Positions 7,675-13,080 of a stretch of DNA of 13,080 bases are shown here, in pieces. The position numbers were made by a program, and so were the translations under genes. Position 1 is the stretch's first letter; each line of letters starts with the position of its first letter. The notes below the pieces were generated by a model that saw only the letters and a program-made list of their open reading frames with translations, did no database searches and had not been told where the DNA came from. This DNA is from Bacteroidota bacterium (GTDB taxonomy: Bacteria; Bacteroidota; Bacteroidia; Cytophagales; Cyclobacteriaceae), in assembly GCA_003242315.1 (NCBI GenBank), contig QGUY01000098.1:1-13080 (forward strand), read 5' to 3'.

Positions 7675-8298
7675 ATGAAATTTTTGGTTACGGCAATCTG
7701 CACCCTGATATCCCTTGCAGTACAAGCCCAGAGCGCAAAGGACTACACGCAGAAAGGAAGGGAACTGTACGAACGACGTGAGTATATGGAGGCGCTCCTG
7801 AATCTCAACAAAGCGATTGAGATCGATAAGAATTTTGCCCAGGCCTATTACGTTCGGGGTAACATCAAAGACGCGTTCGATGATCGCCATGGAGCGATGA
7901 AAGACTACAACATGGCGATCGAAAAGAATCCCCGCTTTGCAGAAGCCTTTTTCGCCCGTGGGAACGTGAAAATGAAACTCCAGGATTACTATGGTGCAAT
8001 TTCGGATTTCTCGGCAGCGATCAGCATCAATGAAAACTATATTGAAGCATACTTCAATCGAGGCAAGGCACGGCAATACCTGCAAGCTTACGAGGATGCG
8101 ATAACTGACTGTACCAAGATAATCGAGATCAATCCTTCCAACCACGATGCCTACTACATGCGCGGCATTGTACGCCTCGAGTTTGGCGACTTGAAAAATG
8201 GCTGTCTCGACCTGAGTAAGGCCGGGGAGTTGGGCGATGTGCATGCCTATGAGGTGATCAAGGAGCGGTGTAATGGACCGGAGGTGACTAAGGAGTAG
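7675..8298 (+). CDS. Exported tetratricopeptide (TPR) repeat protein
   Basis: This 207-residue protein has a Sec signal peptide at residues 1-19 (MKFLV, then a hydrophobic run, cleavage near VQAQ-S). The ATG at 7675 is chosen because it starts exactly at this signal; an in-frame TTG at 7639 adds 12 residues in front of it and is unlikely. The mature part is almost entirely TPR: about five 34-residue units, with the alanine and tyrosine pattern AYY.RG...D at residues 67-70, 103-106 and 137-140. The last unit ends in GCLDLSKAGELG (186-197) and a late Cys, a common Bacteroidota TPR ending. It probably acts as a periplasmic or envelope protein-protein interaction module; the partner is not indicated. 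It lies 78 bases after the lyase gene and may be co-transcribed. The stop is 43 bases from the convergent dprA stop. Confidence 0.88.
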   Translation: MKFLVTAICTLISLAVQAQSAKDYTQKGRELYERREYMEALLNLNKAIEIDKNFAQAYYVRGNIKDAFDDRHGAMKDYNMAIEKNPRFAEAFFARGNVKMKLQDYYGAISDFSAAISINENYIEAYFNRGKARQYLQAYEDAITDCTKIIEINPSNHDAYYMRGIVRLEFGDLKNGCLDLSKAGELGDVHAYEVIKERCNGPEVTKE

Positions 8299-8341
8299 GC
8301 ACTGATACCGATTACCTCCCTGCGAACGGCACCAACACAAA

Positions 8342-9454
8342 TTACTTCCGCGAACGGACGAGCCTGAACAGCTTTCCGGGTAACGACTGGACTGCTCCGC
8401 GGAATTCCAATGTCAACAGGATGGATGCCAGCTGTGGGATGGGAAGGTTGGATTTCCAGCTGAGTTCATCGATCACCAGCGTTCCGCCGTTTTCGTGCAG
8501 TGTAAGCAACACCTTTCGTTCGGTTTCTTCGAACTCGTCGAGATTCAAAGAGGGTTGAGGCTCTTGCGGTGACTCCTGGTTCCAGTTCATCATGTACTCG
8601 AGATCGGCGCTGGAAGTGATCAACGACGCCTTATTGGTTTTGATCAGCTGATTGCAGCCATAGGAATAACTCTGTCCAATGTTCCCGGGAAAGGCGAACA
8701 CATCCTTGTTGTAGCTGTTTGCAATGTCAGCGGTGATGAGCGCACCGCCGGTTTCACCCGCTTCGACCACGACGAGAGCATCGGACAGTCCCGCGATAAT
8801 CCTGTTACGTGCCGGAAAATTGTGCGCATCGGGCTTGGTGCCCAGCGGGAGTTCACTGACAAGTCCTCCCTCGGCTTCCATACGCATGGCAACTTCGCGA
8901 TGTACGGATGGGTAAATCACATCGACACCGCTGCCAAGAATACCCACGGTTGGAAGCCCGCAGTCAAGCGCCTGCCTGTGTGCCAAGATGTCGATGCCGT
9001 ATGCAAGACCGCTAACGATAAGAGGCTTGAGAGGCTTTAGTCCGTTGACAAGCTCTTCAATACAATGCCTTCCGTAGTTGGTGGATCTTCGTGTGCCTAC
9101 GATGCCTACGGTCTTCGCCGCATCAAGATCCATGTTGCCCTTGAGATACAGCAGGGTGGGAGCGTCGTCGATGGAGCGCAGGCGACGCGGGTAGTTTGCA
9201 TCGGTGAAAAACACCAAAGTAACATTGTTGCGTTCGCATTTCCTGATCTCCTGCTCGGCGCGGGCAAAGGCTGATCCGGTCTGGATCAGCATCGCCGTCT
9301 TACGCCCGATGCCGGGAATTTTTTGAAGTTTCCCCCTGGGAGTTTGGAACACCTTTTCGGCTGAGCCGCAATATCCAACGAGCTGCCGAATGAGGTAGTC
9401 GCCGAGGCCTGGAATGAAATGCAGCGCAAGGAGAGAGAGTCTTGACTGATCCAT
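8342..9454 (-). CDS. dprA: DNA processing protein DprA (Smf)
   Basis: DprA binds incoming single-stranded DNA during natural transformation and loads RecA on it; the protein is also widespread in species not known to be competent. The 370-residue sequence has N-terminal helix-hairpin-helix elements (IPGLGDYL 14-21; IPGIGRKTA 46-54). The extended Rossmann domain follows, with VGIVGTRRSTNYGR (116-129), SGLAYGID..AH (148-159), FPARNRIIAGLS (213-224), VEAGETGGALITA (230-242) and GCNQLI (266-271). The C-terminal winged-helix domain spans about 310-366 (TERKVL...LTLEFRGAVQSLPGKLFRL). Length and domain order match the full-length family. It starts 45 bases after the merR stop, on the same strand, and is probably the last gene of the capA-merR-dprA operon. 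A stable hairpin abuts its start codon. The stop faces the TPR gene; the 43-base convergent gap shows no clear terminator. Confidence 0.96.
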   Translation of the reverse strand: MDQSRLSLLALHFIPGLGDYLIRQLVGYCGSAEKVFQTPRGKLQKIPGIGRKTAMLIQTGSAFARAEQEIRKCERNNVTLVFFTDANYPRRLRSIDDAPTLLYLKGNMDLDAAKTVGIVGTRRSTNYGRHCIEELVNGLKPLKPLIVSGLAYGIDILAHRQALDCGLPTVGILGSGVDVIYPSVHREVAMRMEAEGGLVSELPLGTKPDAHNFPARNRIIAGLSDALVVVEAGETGGALITADIANSYNKDVFAFPGNIGQSYSYGCNQLIKTNKASLITSSADLEYMMNWNQESPQEPQPSLNLDEFEETERKVLLTLHENGGTLVIDELSWKSNLPIPQLASILLTLEFRGAVQSLPGKLFRLVRSRK

Positions 9455-9481
9455 GCCGGCGCTAATATTCAGCGTTCCGGC
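9455..9481 (-). promoter_or_regulatory. Hairpin directly 5' of the dprA start codon
   Basis: On the plus strand, GCCGG (9455-9459) plus CGCT (9460-9463) pairs with AGCG (9471-9474) and CCGGC (9477-9481). This gives a 9-bp GC-rich stem with a TT bulge (9475-9476) and a 7-base loop (9464-9470). In the dprA transcript the stem ends exactly at the ATG. There is no U-tract, so an intrinsic terminator is unlikely. A structure here would cover the ribosome landing site and could limit dprA translation. This role is inferred from position. Confidence 0.45.
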
Positions 9482-9499
9482 CTAAAATCCAATAGCCCG

Positions 9500-9838
9500 T
9501 TAGCGAAGATTGTCGCGCAGATCGACAAGGAACTTTCTGACGCCGCGCAGTGAGTCGATGAGCTCTACTTTGTCCTTGACGGCTTGTGCGTCGTGCTTGA
9601 GCATCTCTTTGGCGCCCTGAAGGGTGAAGCCTTTCTCTTTGACGAGGTGATAGATGGTACGGACATTCTCGATGTCCTCCCGGGTAAACTGGCGATTACC
9701 CTTCCGGTTTTTCTTGGGTTTGATCAGATCGAACTCTGATTCCCAGAATCGAATGAGGGATGGTGCAACATTGAAAATTTCAGCCACTTCTCCGATGGAG
9801 TAGTAAAGCTTTTCGATTTCTTTTTCTTTGTACGCCAT
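9500..9838 (-). CDS. MerR-family transcriptional regulator
   Basis: This is a small 112-residue DNA-binding protein. The MerR winged helix-turn-helix occupies residues 12-75: YYSIGEVAEIFNVAPSLIRFW followed by RKGNRQFTREDIENVRTIYHLV. Residues 85-112 form a short helix likely to be a dimerisation coiled coil. It has no cysteine, so metal or redox sensing through Cys as in classical MerR or SoxR is excluded, and there is no effector domain. I chose the ATG at 9838, one base after the capA stop, over an in-frame TTG at 9850 that overlaps capA. From general knowledge, Bacteroidota genomes often carry a small MerR gene like this near an M23 peptidase gene, as here with capA in between. It probably shares its transcript with capA and dprA; its target is unknown. 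Confidence 0.93.
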   Translation of the reverse strand: MAYKEKEIEKLYYSIGEVAEIFNVAPSLIRFWESEFDLIKPKKNRKGNRQFTREDIENVRTIYHLVKEKGFTLQGAKEMLKHDAQAVKDKVELIDSLRGVRKFLVDLRDNLR

Positions 9839-9839
9839 G

Positions 9840-11153
9840 TTATTGAGCAATATAATTAATTAAACCATCATCGTCAATCTGAAGCGGTGATTCCGGAAAA
9901 TCTTTTTCCTTCAACTCCCGTACCAGCCGTATGACGCGCTTCTGCGGATCAGGTTGCACGCCTTCAGTGTACGTCTGGTAGGTTGGTATGATTTGTGCCC
10001 TCAAAAATTCTCCCGAACGATTCACGTGCACCTTCATGATCGGCGCCAGACCATTGACACCCGCGATGTTGATGCCCCGATAGGTGCAAAAGTTTCCCAG
10101 GCTGTAAGCAATGAATCTTCCGTTATACACGTCGACGGTGCGCGTAACGTGCGGACCGTGTCCGAATACGATGTCGGCCCCTGCGTCAATCCAAGCGCGC
10201 GCCAGAGCATATACATCGCCCCTGTCTTCACCGTGAAATATCTCCCTTTTCCTGGGGACGTTCTGATACTGCGCGCCCTCTGCGCCACCATGAAACGACA
10301 CGATAACAACGTCAGCCACGGAATCCAAATGTGCTATGATCGACTGTGCGTTCTTAACGTCGTTAAGACTCACGCAGCCGCTGTTCGGAGCAAAGGCGGT
10401 AAAGCCGTAGGTGATGCCATCGCGGGAGTACAATACATAGGGACGGGTCAGCTGCCCGGCGTGAGCGATACCCGCTGAGTCCAGCACCCGCATCGTACTT
10501 TGTCGTCCCTCGTCGCCAAAATCGCCAGCGTGATTGTTTGCCAGACTCATTATGTCGAAGCCCGCCCGGGTCAGGTTCTCTACATAAGATACCGGACTCC
10601 TGAAGGCATAGCATACGTTTGGATCCTTACACTTCTTTACCGTCCCTCCGGAGTCGAGCAGCACGCCTTCAAGATTGCCGAACGTGAGGTCGGCGTCGCG
10701 AAGATACTCTTCTACACTCTTCATTAGGAATGCGCCGTTGTCAGGCGGCAGTCGGCTGTCATCCGGATAGTTGGTTCCCATCATGATGTCTCCCACACCG
10801 ACGATGACCAAGGTATCCTTGAGCGGAAGAGGCTTTTCAACTACCGCGAGTGTATCGGGCCTGGGAAGGGAATCGAGAACAACCGTATCTCTGGTGGAAG
10901 GAATTGTATCCGCCGATAGGGTCGGCACCGTCTTCACGGTGTCAGCATCCTGTGACGCCTGTCTTGCTCTTTTCTTCTTAGCCTTCCGAATCTTCTTTTT
11001 CTCCTTCTTCGATGGTTTGTCAACGGGGGGGATGGTGTCGCCACGAAGTAGACCTTCGGTCACTTCAAGGCCTCGTAGACCTGCGGTCGCTTCAGGGCTG
11101 GACAGTCCCGTGCATAGGAGTAGGAATGCCACGAAACTGAGAGCAAGGCGCAT
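9840..11153 (-). CDS. CapA-family protein (poly-gamma-glutamate synthesis-type metallophosphatase fold)
   Basis: This 437-residue exported protein has a hydrophobic N-terminal signal (1-17), probably cleaved near ATA-G (22-25); LLLC is not a proper lipobox. Next comes a lysine- and arginine-rich segment (47-66, KKEKKKIRKAKKKRAR) and a linker rich in Asp-Thr pairs (71-114). The catalytic-fold domain (about 113-400) shows the CapA metallophosphatase motifs: GDIMMG (121-126), FGNLEG (158-163), SLANNHAGDFG (203-213), SFHGG (286-290), FGHGPHV (330-336) and YSLGNF (350-355). Asp, Asn and His residues in these are the likely metal ligands. Known relatives take part in poly-gamma-glutamate capsule export or assembly, but no capB, capC or pgs genes are visible here, so the role may be a different periplasmic phosphoesterase or hydrolase. 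It is the first gene of the capA-merR-dprA operon and the merR start lies 1 base after its stop. Confidence 0.88.
   Translation of the reverse strand: MRLALSFVAFLLLCTGLSSPEATAGLRGLEVTEGLLRGDTIPPVDKPSKKEKKKIRKAKKKRARQASQDADTVKTVPTLSADTIPSTRDTVVLDSLPRPDTLAVVEKPLPLKDTLVIVGVGDIMMGTNYPDDSRLPPDNGAFLMKSVEEYLRDADLTFGNLEGVLLDSGGTVKKCKDPNVCYAFRSPVSYVENLTRAGFDIMSLANNHAGDFGDEGRQSTMRVLDSAGIAHAGQLTRPYVLYSRDGITYGFTAFAPNSGCVSLNDVKNAQSIIAHLDSVADVVIVSFHGGAEGAQYQNVPRKREIFHGEDRGDVYALARAWIDAGADIVFGHGPHVTRTVDVYNGRFIAYSLGNFCTYRGINIAGVNGLAPIMKVHVNRSGEFLRAQIIPTYQTYTEGVQPDPQKRVIRLVRELKEKDFPESPLQIDDDGLINYIAQ
11048..11098. repeat. 27-bp imperfect tandem duplication within the capA signal-proximal region
   Basis: Two copies, 11048-11074 and 11075-11101, match at 21 of the first 24 bases (GTAGACCTTCGGTC versus GTAGACCTGCGGTC at their starts). 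Because the unit is 27 bases, the frame is kept. The encoded peptide shows the same doubling: EATAGLRGL (21-29) then EVTEGLLRG (30-38), directly after the signal peptide core. This looks like a recent slippage or duplication in a poorly constrained segment. Confidence 0.7.
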
Positions 11154-11205
11154 AGGTCAAGGTACTGGTTGCCGCAGGCAAATAAAAGGAAGTTTTCTGT
11201 CTAAC

Positions 11206-11237
11206 CAAAGGTATCGGTGAGACTCAATAGAAATATT
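11206..11237 (-). promoter_or_regulatory. Candidate Bacteroidota-type promoter for capA-merR-dprA
   Basis: On the minus strand, TACCTTTG (plus-strand 11206-11213) is a perfect match to the Bacteroidota -7 consensus TAnnTTTG. The expected -33 position falls in an AT-rich stretch at about 11226-11237; a good TTTG is not present there, only TATTTC-like sequence. Transcription would start near 11200, giving a leader of roughly 45 bases before the capA ATG at 11153. Confidence 0.45.
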
Positions 11238-11280
11238 GATCGATAAGGGGTTACGCCCGGTCTATAAACCGTTAGTTCAG

Positions 11281-11339
11281 ACGCAGGTCAAGATGCAGAG
11301 GCAGGGCCTCCGGCGTATGGCGAACCCTTGCATCTGCGT
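11281..11339. terminator. Segmented inverted repeat downstream of the M23 pair (possible terminator or structured 3' UTR)
   Basis: Three paired segments can be aligned in order. ACGCA (11281-11285) pairs with TGCGT (11335-11339), GATGCA (11292-11297) with TGCATC (11329-11334), and AGGG (11303-11306) with CCCT (11325-11328). The left arm has 6-base and 5-base bulges and the right arm has none; the loop is 18 bases. It lies 13 bases past the M23 stop. No U-tract follows in the minus direction, so an intrinsic terminator is only one reading; the other is a structured 3' end or a regulatory element. The rest of the 198-base region (11154-11351) holds only the capA promoter candidate. Confidence 0.35.
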
Positions 11340-11351
11340 TTACGACTGCAA

Positions 11352-12317
11352 CTAATCAAGAGGTTCAGACTGCTGGCTTCCTACCTGAATAAGTCTTTCA
11401 TACTCAGAGTTGCTCAGGTCGCGCTGGAAGAAGTTGATCGGATTAATGTGTTCACCTTTATAGAGAACTTCGTAGTGAAGGTGTGACGACACGGAGTTTC
11501 CGGTATTTCCAACAAGTCCGATAACCTGTCCGCGCTTCACGCGATCGCCCGGACGCGCTTTGAATTCCGACAGGTGCGCGTACCTGGTCTCAAATCCGTG
11601 ACCGTGATCGATGAAGATCACTTTACCATACGATTCCGAATGATAGGCACGGATTACACGACCATCGCCAGTCGCATAAACCGGAGTACCCTGAGATGCG
11701 GTGAAGTCAAGACCGTTGTGATCGATTATACGCCTGAAGATGGGGTGCATACGCGGACCAAATGTGAGGTGAAGGCGGTCGAGCTGCCGGTTGTCGATAG
11801 GTTGTATCGCCGGACGCGAGGCCCAGATACGCATCTTCTCTTCAAGTAATTCATGAAGTTCTGTAAACGACTGCCGCTCGATATCAACCTGGCGGGCAAG
11901 CTTGTCGATGCGCTTGTAGCCTTCGTAGATGTCGGGGAAAGCCTGGATGGCGGAAAGGTCCATTTTTTCGCTACCCCCAGTACCGGCGTCACGAATGGAA
12001 CTACCAAGCGGTTGAGAATCGAGAATGATGCGGTAGTTGTGGTCGTCCTTCTCTATCAGCCTTTCCAGTTCCGCCGAGGCTTGTGCGATGCGTTTGTCGA
12101 TCACTTCCCACTCACTCTTGTGGCGATTGTTCTGGCTTTGAAGGATCTCCTCGCTCAAGGCGACAGCCTGATCCTTGTACACAAAGAAGGCCACAACGCT
12201 TACAAGAAAGGCCAGGCCGAGAAAAATACCGGCGTTCCTGAGGAAGTACTTTCCATCCTGAACGACGGGTTCATATCGGCACGTCTCATCGTTGTACGTA
12301 AAAAATGCCCTTGCCAT
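11352..12317 (-). CDS. M23 family peptidase, membrane-anchored (second of tandem pair)
   Basis: This 321-residue protein is predicted to cleave peptide bonds in peptidoglycan in the periplasm. The N-terminus (residues 1-27) is cytoplasmic and polar, with DETCRYEPV typical of a Bacteroidota M23 group. A single membrane helix covers about 28-47, followed by probable coiled coil (about 55-92 and 132-162). The LytM domain spans about 180-295: FGPRMHP (186-192), H200 and D204 in HNGLD (metal ligands), YAHL (246-249, with His248) and HLHYE (279-283, with His279 and the metal ligand His281). All ligands are present, so it should be an active enzyme rather than an activator like EnvC. Its ATG overlaps the stop of the upstream paralog by one base (TGATG), so translation is probably coupled. 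The C-terminus ends in LSNSEYERL...LD, as does the paralog (LSSHDYNRL...LD), a sign of duplication. Confidence 0.94.
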   Translation of the reverse strand: MARAFFTYNDETCRYEPVVQDGKYFLRNAGIFLGLAFLVSVVAFFVYKDQAVALSEEILQSQNNRHKSEWEVIDKRIAQASAELERLIEKDDHNYRIILDSQPLGSSIRDAGTGGSEKMDLSAIQAFPDIYEGYKRIDKLARQVDIERQSFTELHELLEEKMRIWASRPAIQPIDNRQLDRLHLTFGPRMHPIFRRIIDHNGLDFTASQGTPVYATGDGRVIRAYHSESYGKVIFIDHGHGFETRYAHLSEFKARPGDRVKRGQVIGLVGNTGNSVSSHLHYEVLYKGEHINPINFFQRDLSNSEYERLIQVGSQQSEPLD

Positions 12318-13080
12318 CAGTCAAGCGATTGATTCTGAACACGACACGCTGCGGCAAGCCGGTTGTAGTCATGACTGCTCAGGCCTTCAATCATATAGCC
12401 GAGAGGGTCAACCTGCTTTCCGTCTCGTATTATTTCATAGTGCAGGTGAGGTGCTATGGATCCACCGCTATTGCCAACCGTGGCAATGGGTTGTCCTTTC
12501 GCAACCTTATCACCTTGTTTTACTTTCACTTCGTGAAGGTGTGCGTAGCGGGTGACGAGTCCTCCGCCGTGATTGATTTCAATGTATGTACCATACCCCG
12601 CCTGTAGACGACTCTCACGAACCAGCGTCACGCGACCTGGTGCAGTAGCAACTACCGTAGTGCCGCGTGGTGCCGCAAAGTCGATACCCGGATGTTTGTA
12701 TTTCCCTTTGTGAAAAGGATTGATGCGCGTGCCAAAGCCCGACACAACGAAGTCGAGGTTGGAGTTTACGATCGGCTGCAGCGTCGGCATATTTGCCAGC
12801 CGCTCACGGTCGGCAACAACACCTGCGAAACGCTGTCCGAACGCGTGGTTCACCATGGCGGATGCTGAGATCAGGCGCTCTGTCTTCTGTCTGAGTGCCT
12901 CTAGTTGTTCGCTGAATTCGCTGGCGTCGGAGGAAAGGATGGCGTTGTTCCTGCGGGCTGCGCTCCGTTCGGGTATCTCTGGTGTTACTTCGAAGAGTTT
13001 TTCATGCATCTGCAAGTCTTTCTCATGCAGATAATCGATTTCGGCCTCAATGCCGGCAAGGCGCTTCGTGAGTACAACCT
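12317..13080 (-). CDS. M23 family peptidase (first of tandem pair, N-terminus cut by window edge)
   Basis: The frame is open from base 13080 to the TGA at 12317-12319, so the gene starts outside the window. An internal TTG at 13015 is not the true start, because the 21 residues encoded before it (RLAGIEAEIDYLHEKD and neighbours) continue a coiled coil. The missing part should hold a cytoplasmic tail and one membrane helix, as in the downstream paralog. Counting from the TTG, the peptidase domain has GFGTRINP (93-100), HPGID (108-112, ligands His and Asp), RYAHLHE (156-162) and HLHYE (190-194), so all metal ligands and the catalytic His are intact. It is probably a periplasmic peptidoglycan endopeptidase anchored in the inner membrane. 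The stop overlaps the start of the next M23 gene. Relative to its paralog it has a longer loop (HKGKYK) before the HPGID motif. Confidence 0.93.
   Translation of the reverse strand, partial: VVLTKRLAGIEAEIDYLHEKDLQMHEKLFEVTPEIPERSAARRNNAILSSDASEFSEQLEALRQKTERLISASAMVNHAFGQRFAGVVADRERLANMPTLQPIVNSNLDFVVSGFGTRINPFHKGKYKHPGIDFAAPRGTTVVATAPGRVTLVRESRLQAGYGTYIEINHGGGLVTRYAHLHEVKVKQGDKVAKGQPIATVGNSGGSIAPHLHYEIIRDGKQVDPLGYMIEGLSSHDYNRLAAACRVQNQSLD

Noticed and set aside
7654..8340. Long minus-strand open frame (228 codons) antisense to the TPR gene
   Set aside because: The plus frame has a signal peptide and regular TPR units; the antisense frame shows no recognisable motif and overlaps the whole gene.
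8299..8341. Bidirectional terminator between the convergent TPR and dprA genes
   Set aside because: I could find no stem with a T-tract in these 43 bases.
9954..10478. Plus-strand open frame of 174 codons opposite capA
   Set aside because: The minus frame carries all CapA metallophosphatase motifs; the opposite frame is an incidental shadow with no domain.
11853..12332. Plus-strand open frame of 159 codons opposite the M23 genes
   Set aside because: It lies across the coiled-coil and membrane part of a clear M23 peptidase and the junction with its paralog; it has no independent support.
1..13080. Defence island, prophage, transposon, CRISPR array or recent gene transfer
   Set aside because: No integrase, transposase, terminal repeats, direct-repeat array or tRNA is visible and base composition looks even; dprA here fits its chromosomal housekeeping role.

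Overview
The window looks like a chromosomal stretch of a Bacteroidota bacterium, most likely of the Cytophagales type. Four things point there: a type IX secretion (T9SS) C-terminal sorting domain, a Bacteroidota-style lipoprotein and PorT-like outer-membrane barrel, the Bacteroidota form of HMG-CoA lyase, and start sites with little sign of Shine-Dalgarno sequences. A perfect TAnnTTTG-type -7 promoter box precedes one operon. Base composition looks even across the window, and I see no tRNA, rRNA, CRISPR array, insertion sequence or phage gene.

Left block (1-6576, all minus strand). Reading in the transcribed direction, the order is: a DUF1800 protein, a DUF1501 protein with a twin-arginine-like signal and a T9SS sorting domain, an outer-membrane beta-barrel protein, a lipoprotein with propeller-like repeats, and murB, which runs off the left edge. 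The first four genes are separated by only 11, 4 and 7 bases, so they are probably one operon. All but the DUF1800 protein carry visible export signals, which suggests a cell-envelope or surface module of unknown function. This is the most interesting part of the window. murB follows after 65 bases and may share the transcript.

Centre (6577-8298, plus strand). A 168-base divergent intergenic region leads to an HMG-CoA lyase (leucine and ketone-body metabolism) and a secreted or periplasmic TPR protein.

Right block (8342-13080, all minus strand). One compact operon, in transcribed order, holds a CapA-type metallophosphatase-fold protein, a small MerR-type regulator and dprA (DNA processing). 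A candidate promoter lies upstream of capA, and a hairpin abuts the dprA start codon. After a 198-base intergenic region with a segmented inverted repeat come two tandem paralogous M23 (LytM-like) peptidases joined by a TGATG stop-start overlap. The first of these runs off the right edge. Peptidoglycan themes recur at both ends (murB, M23 pair), but the genes in between are a mix of housekeeping and uncharacterised envelope functions.
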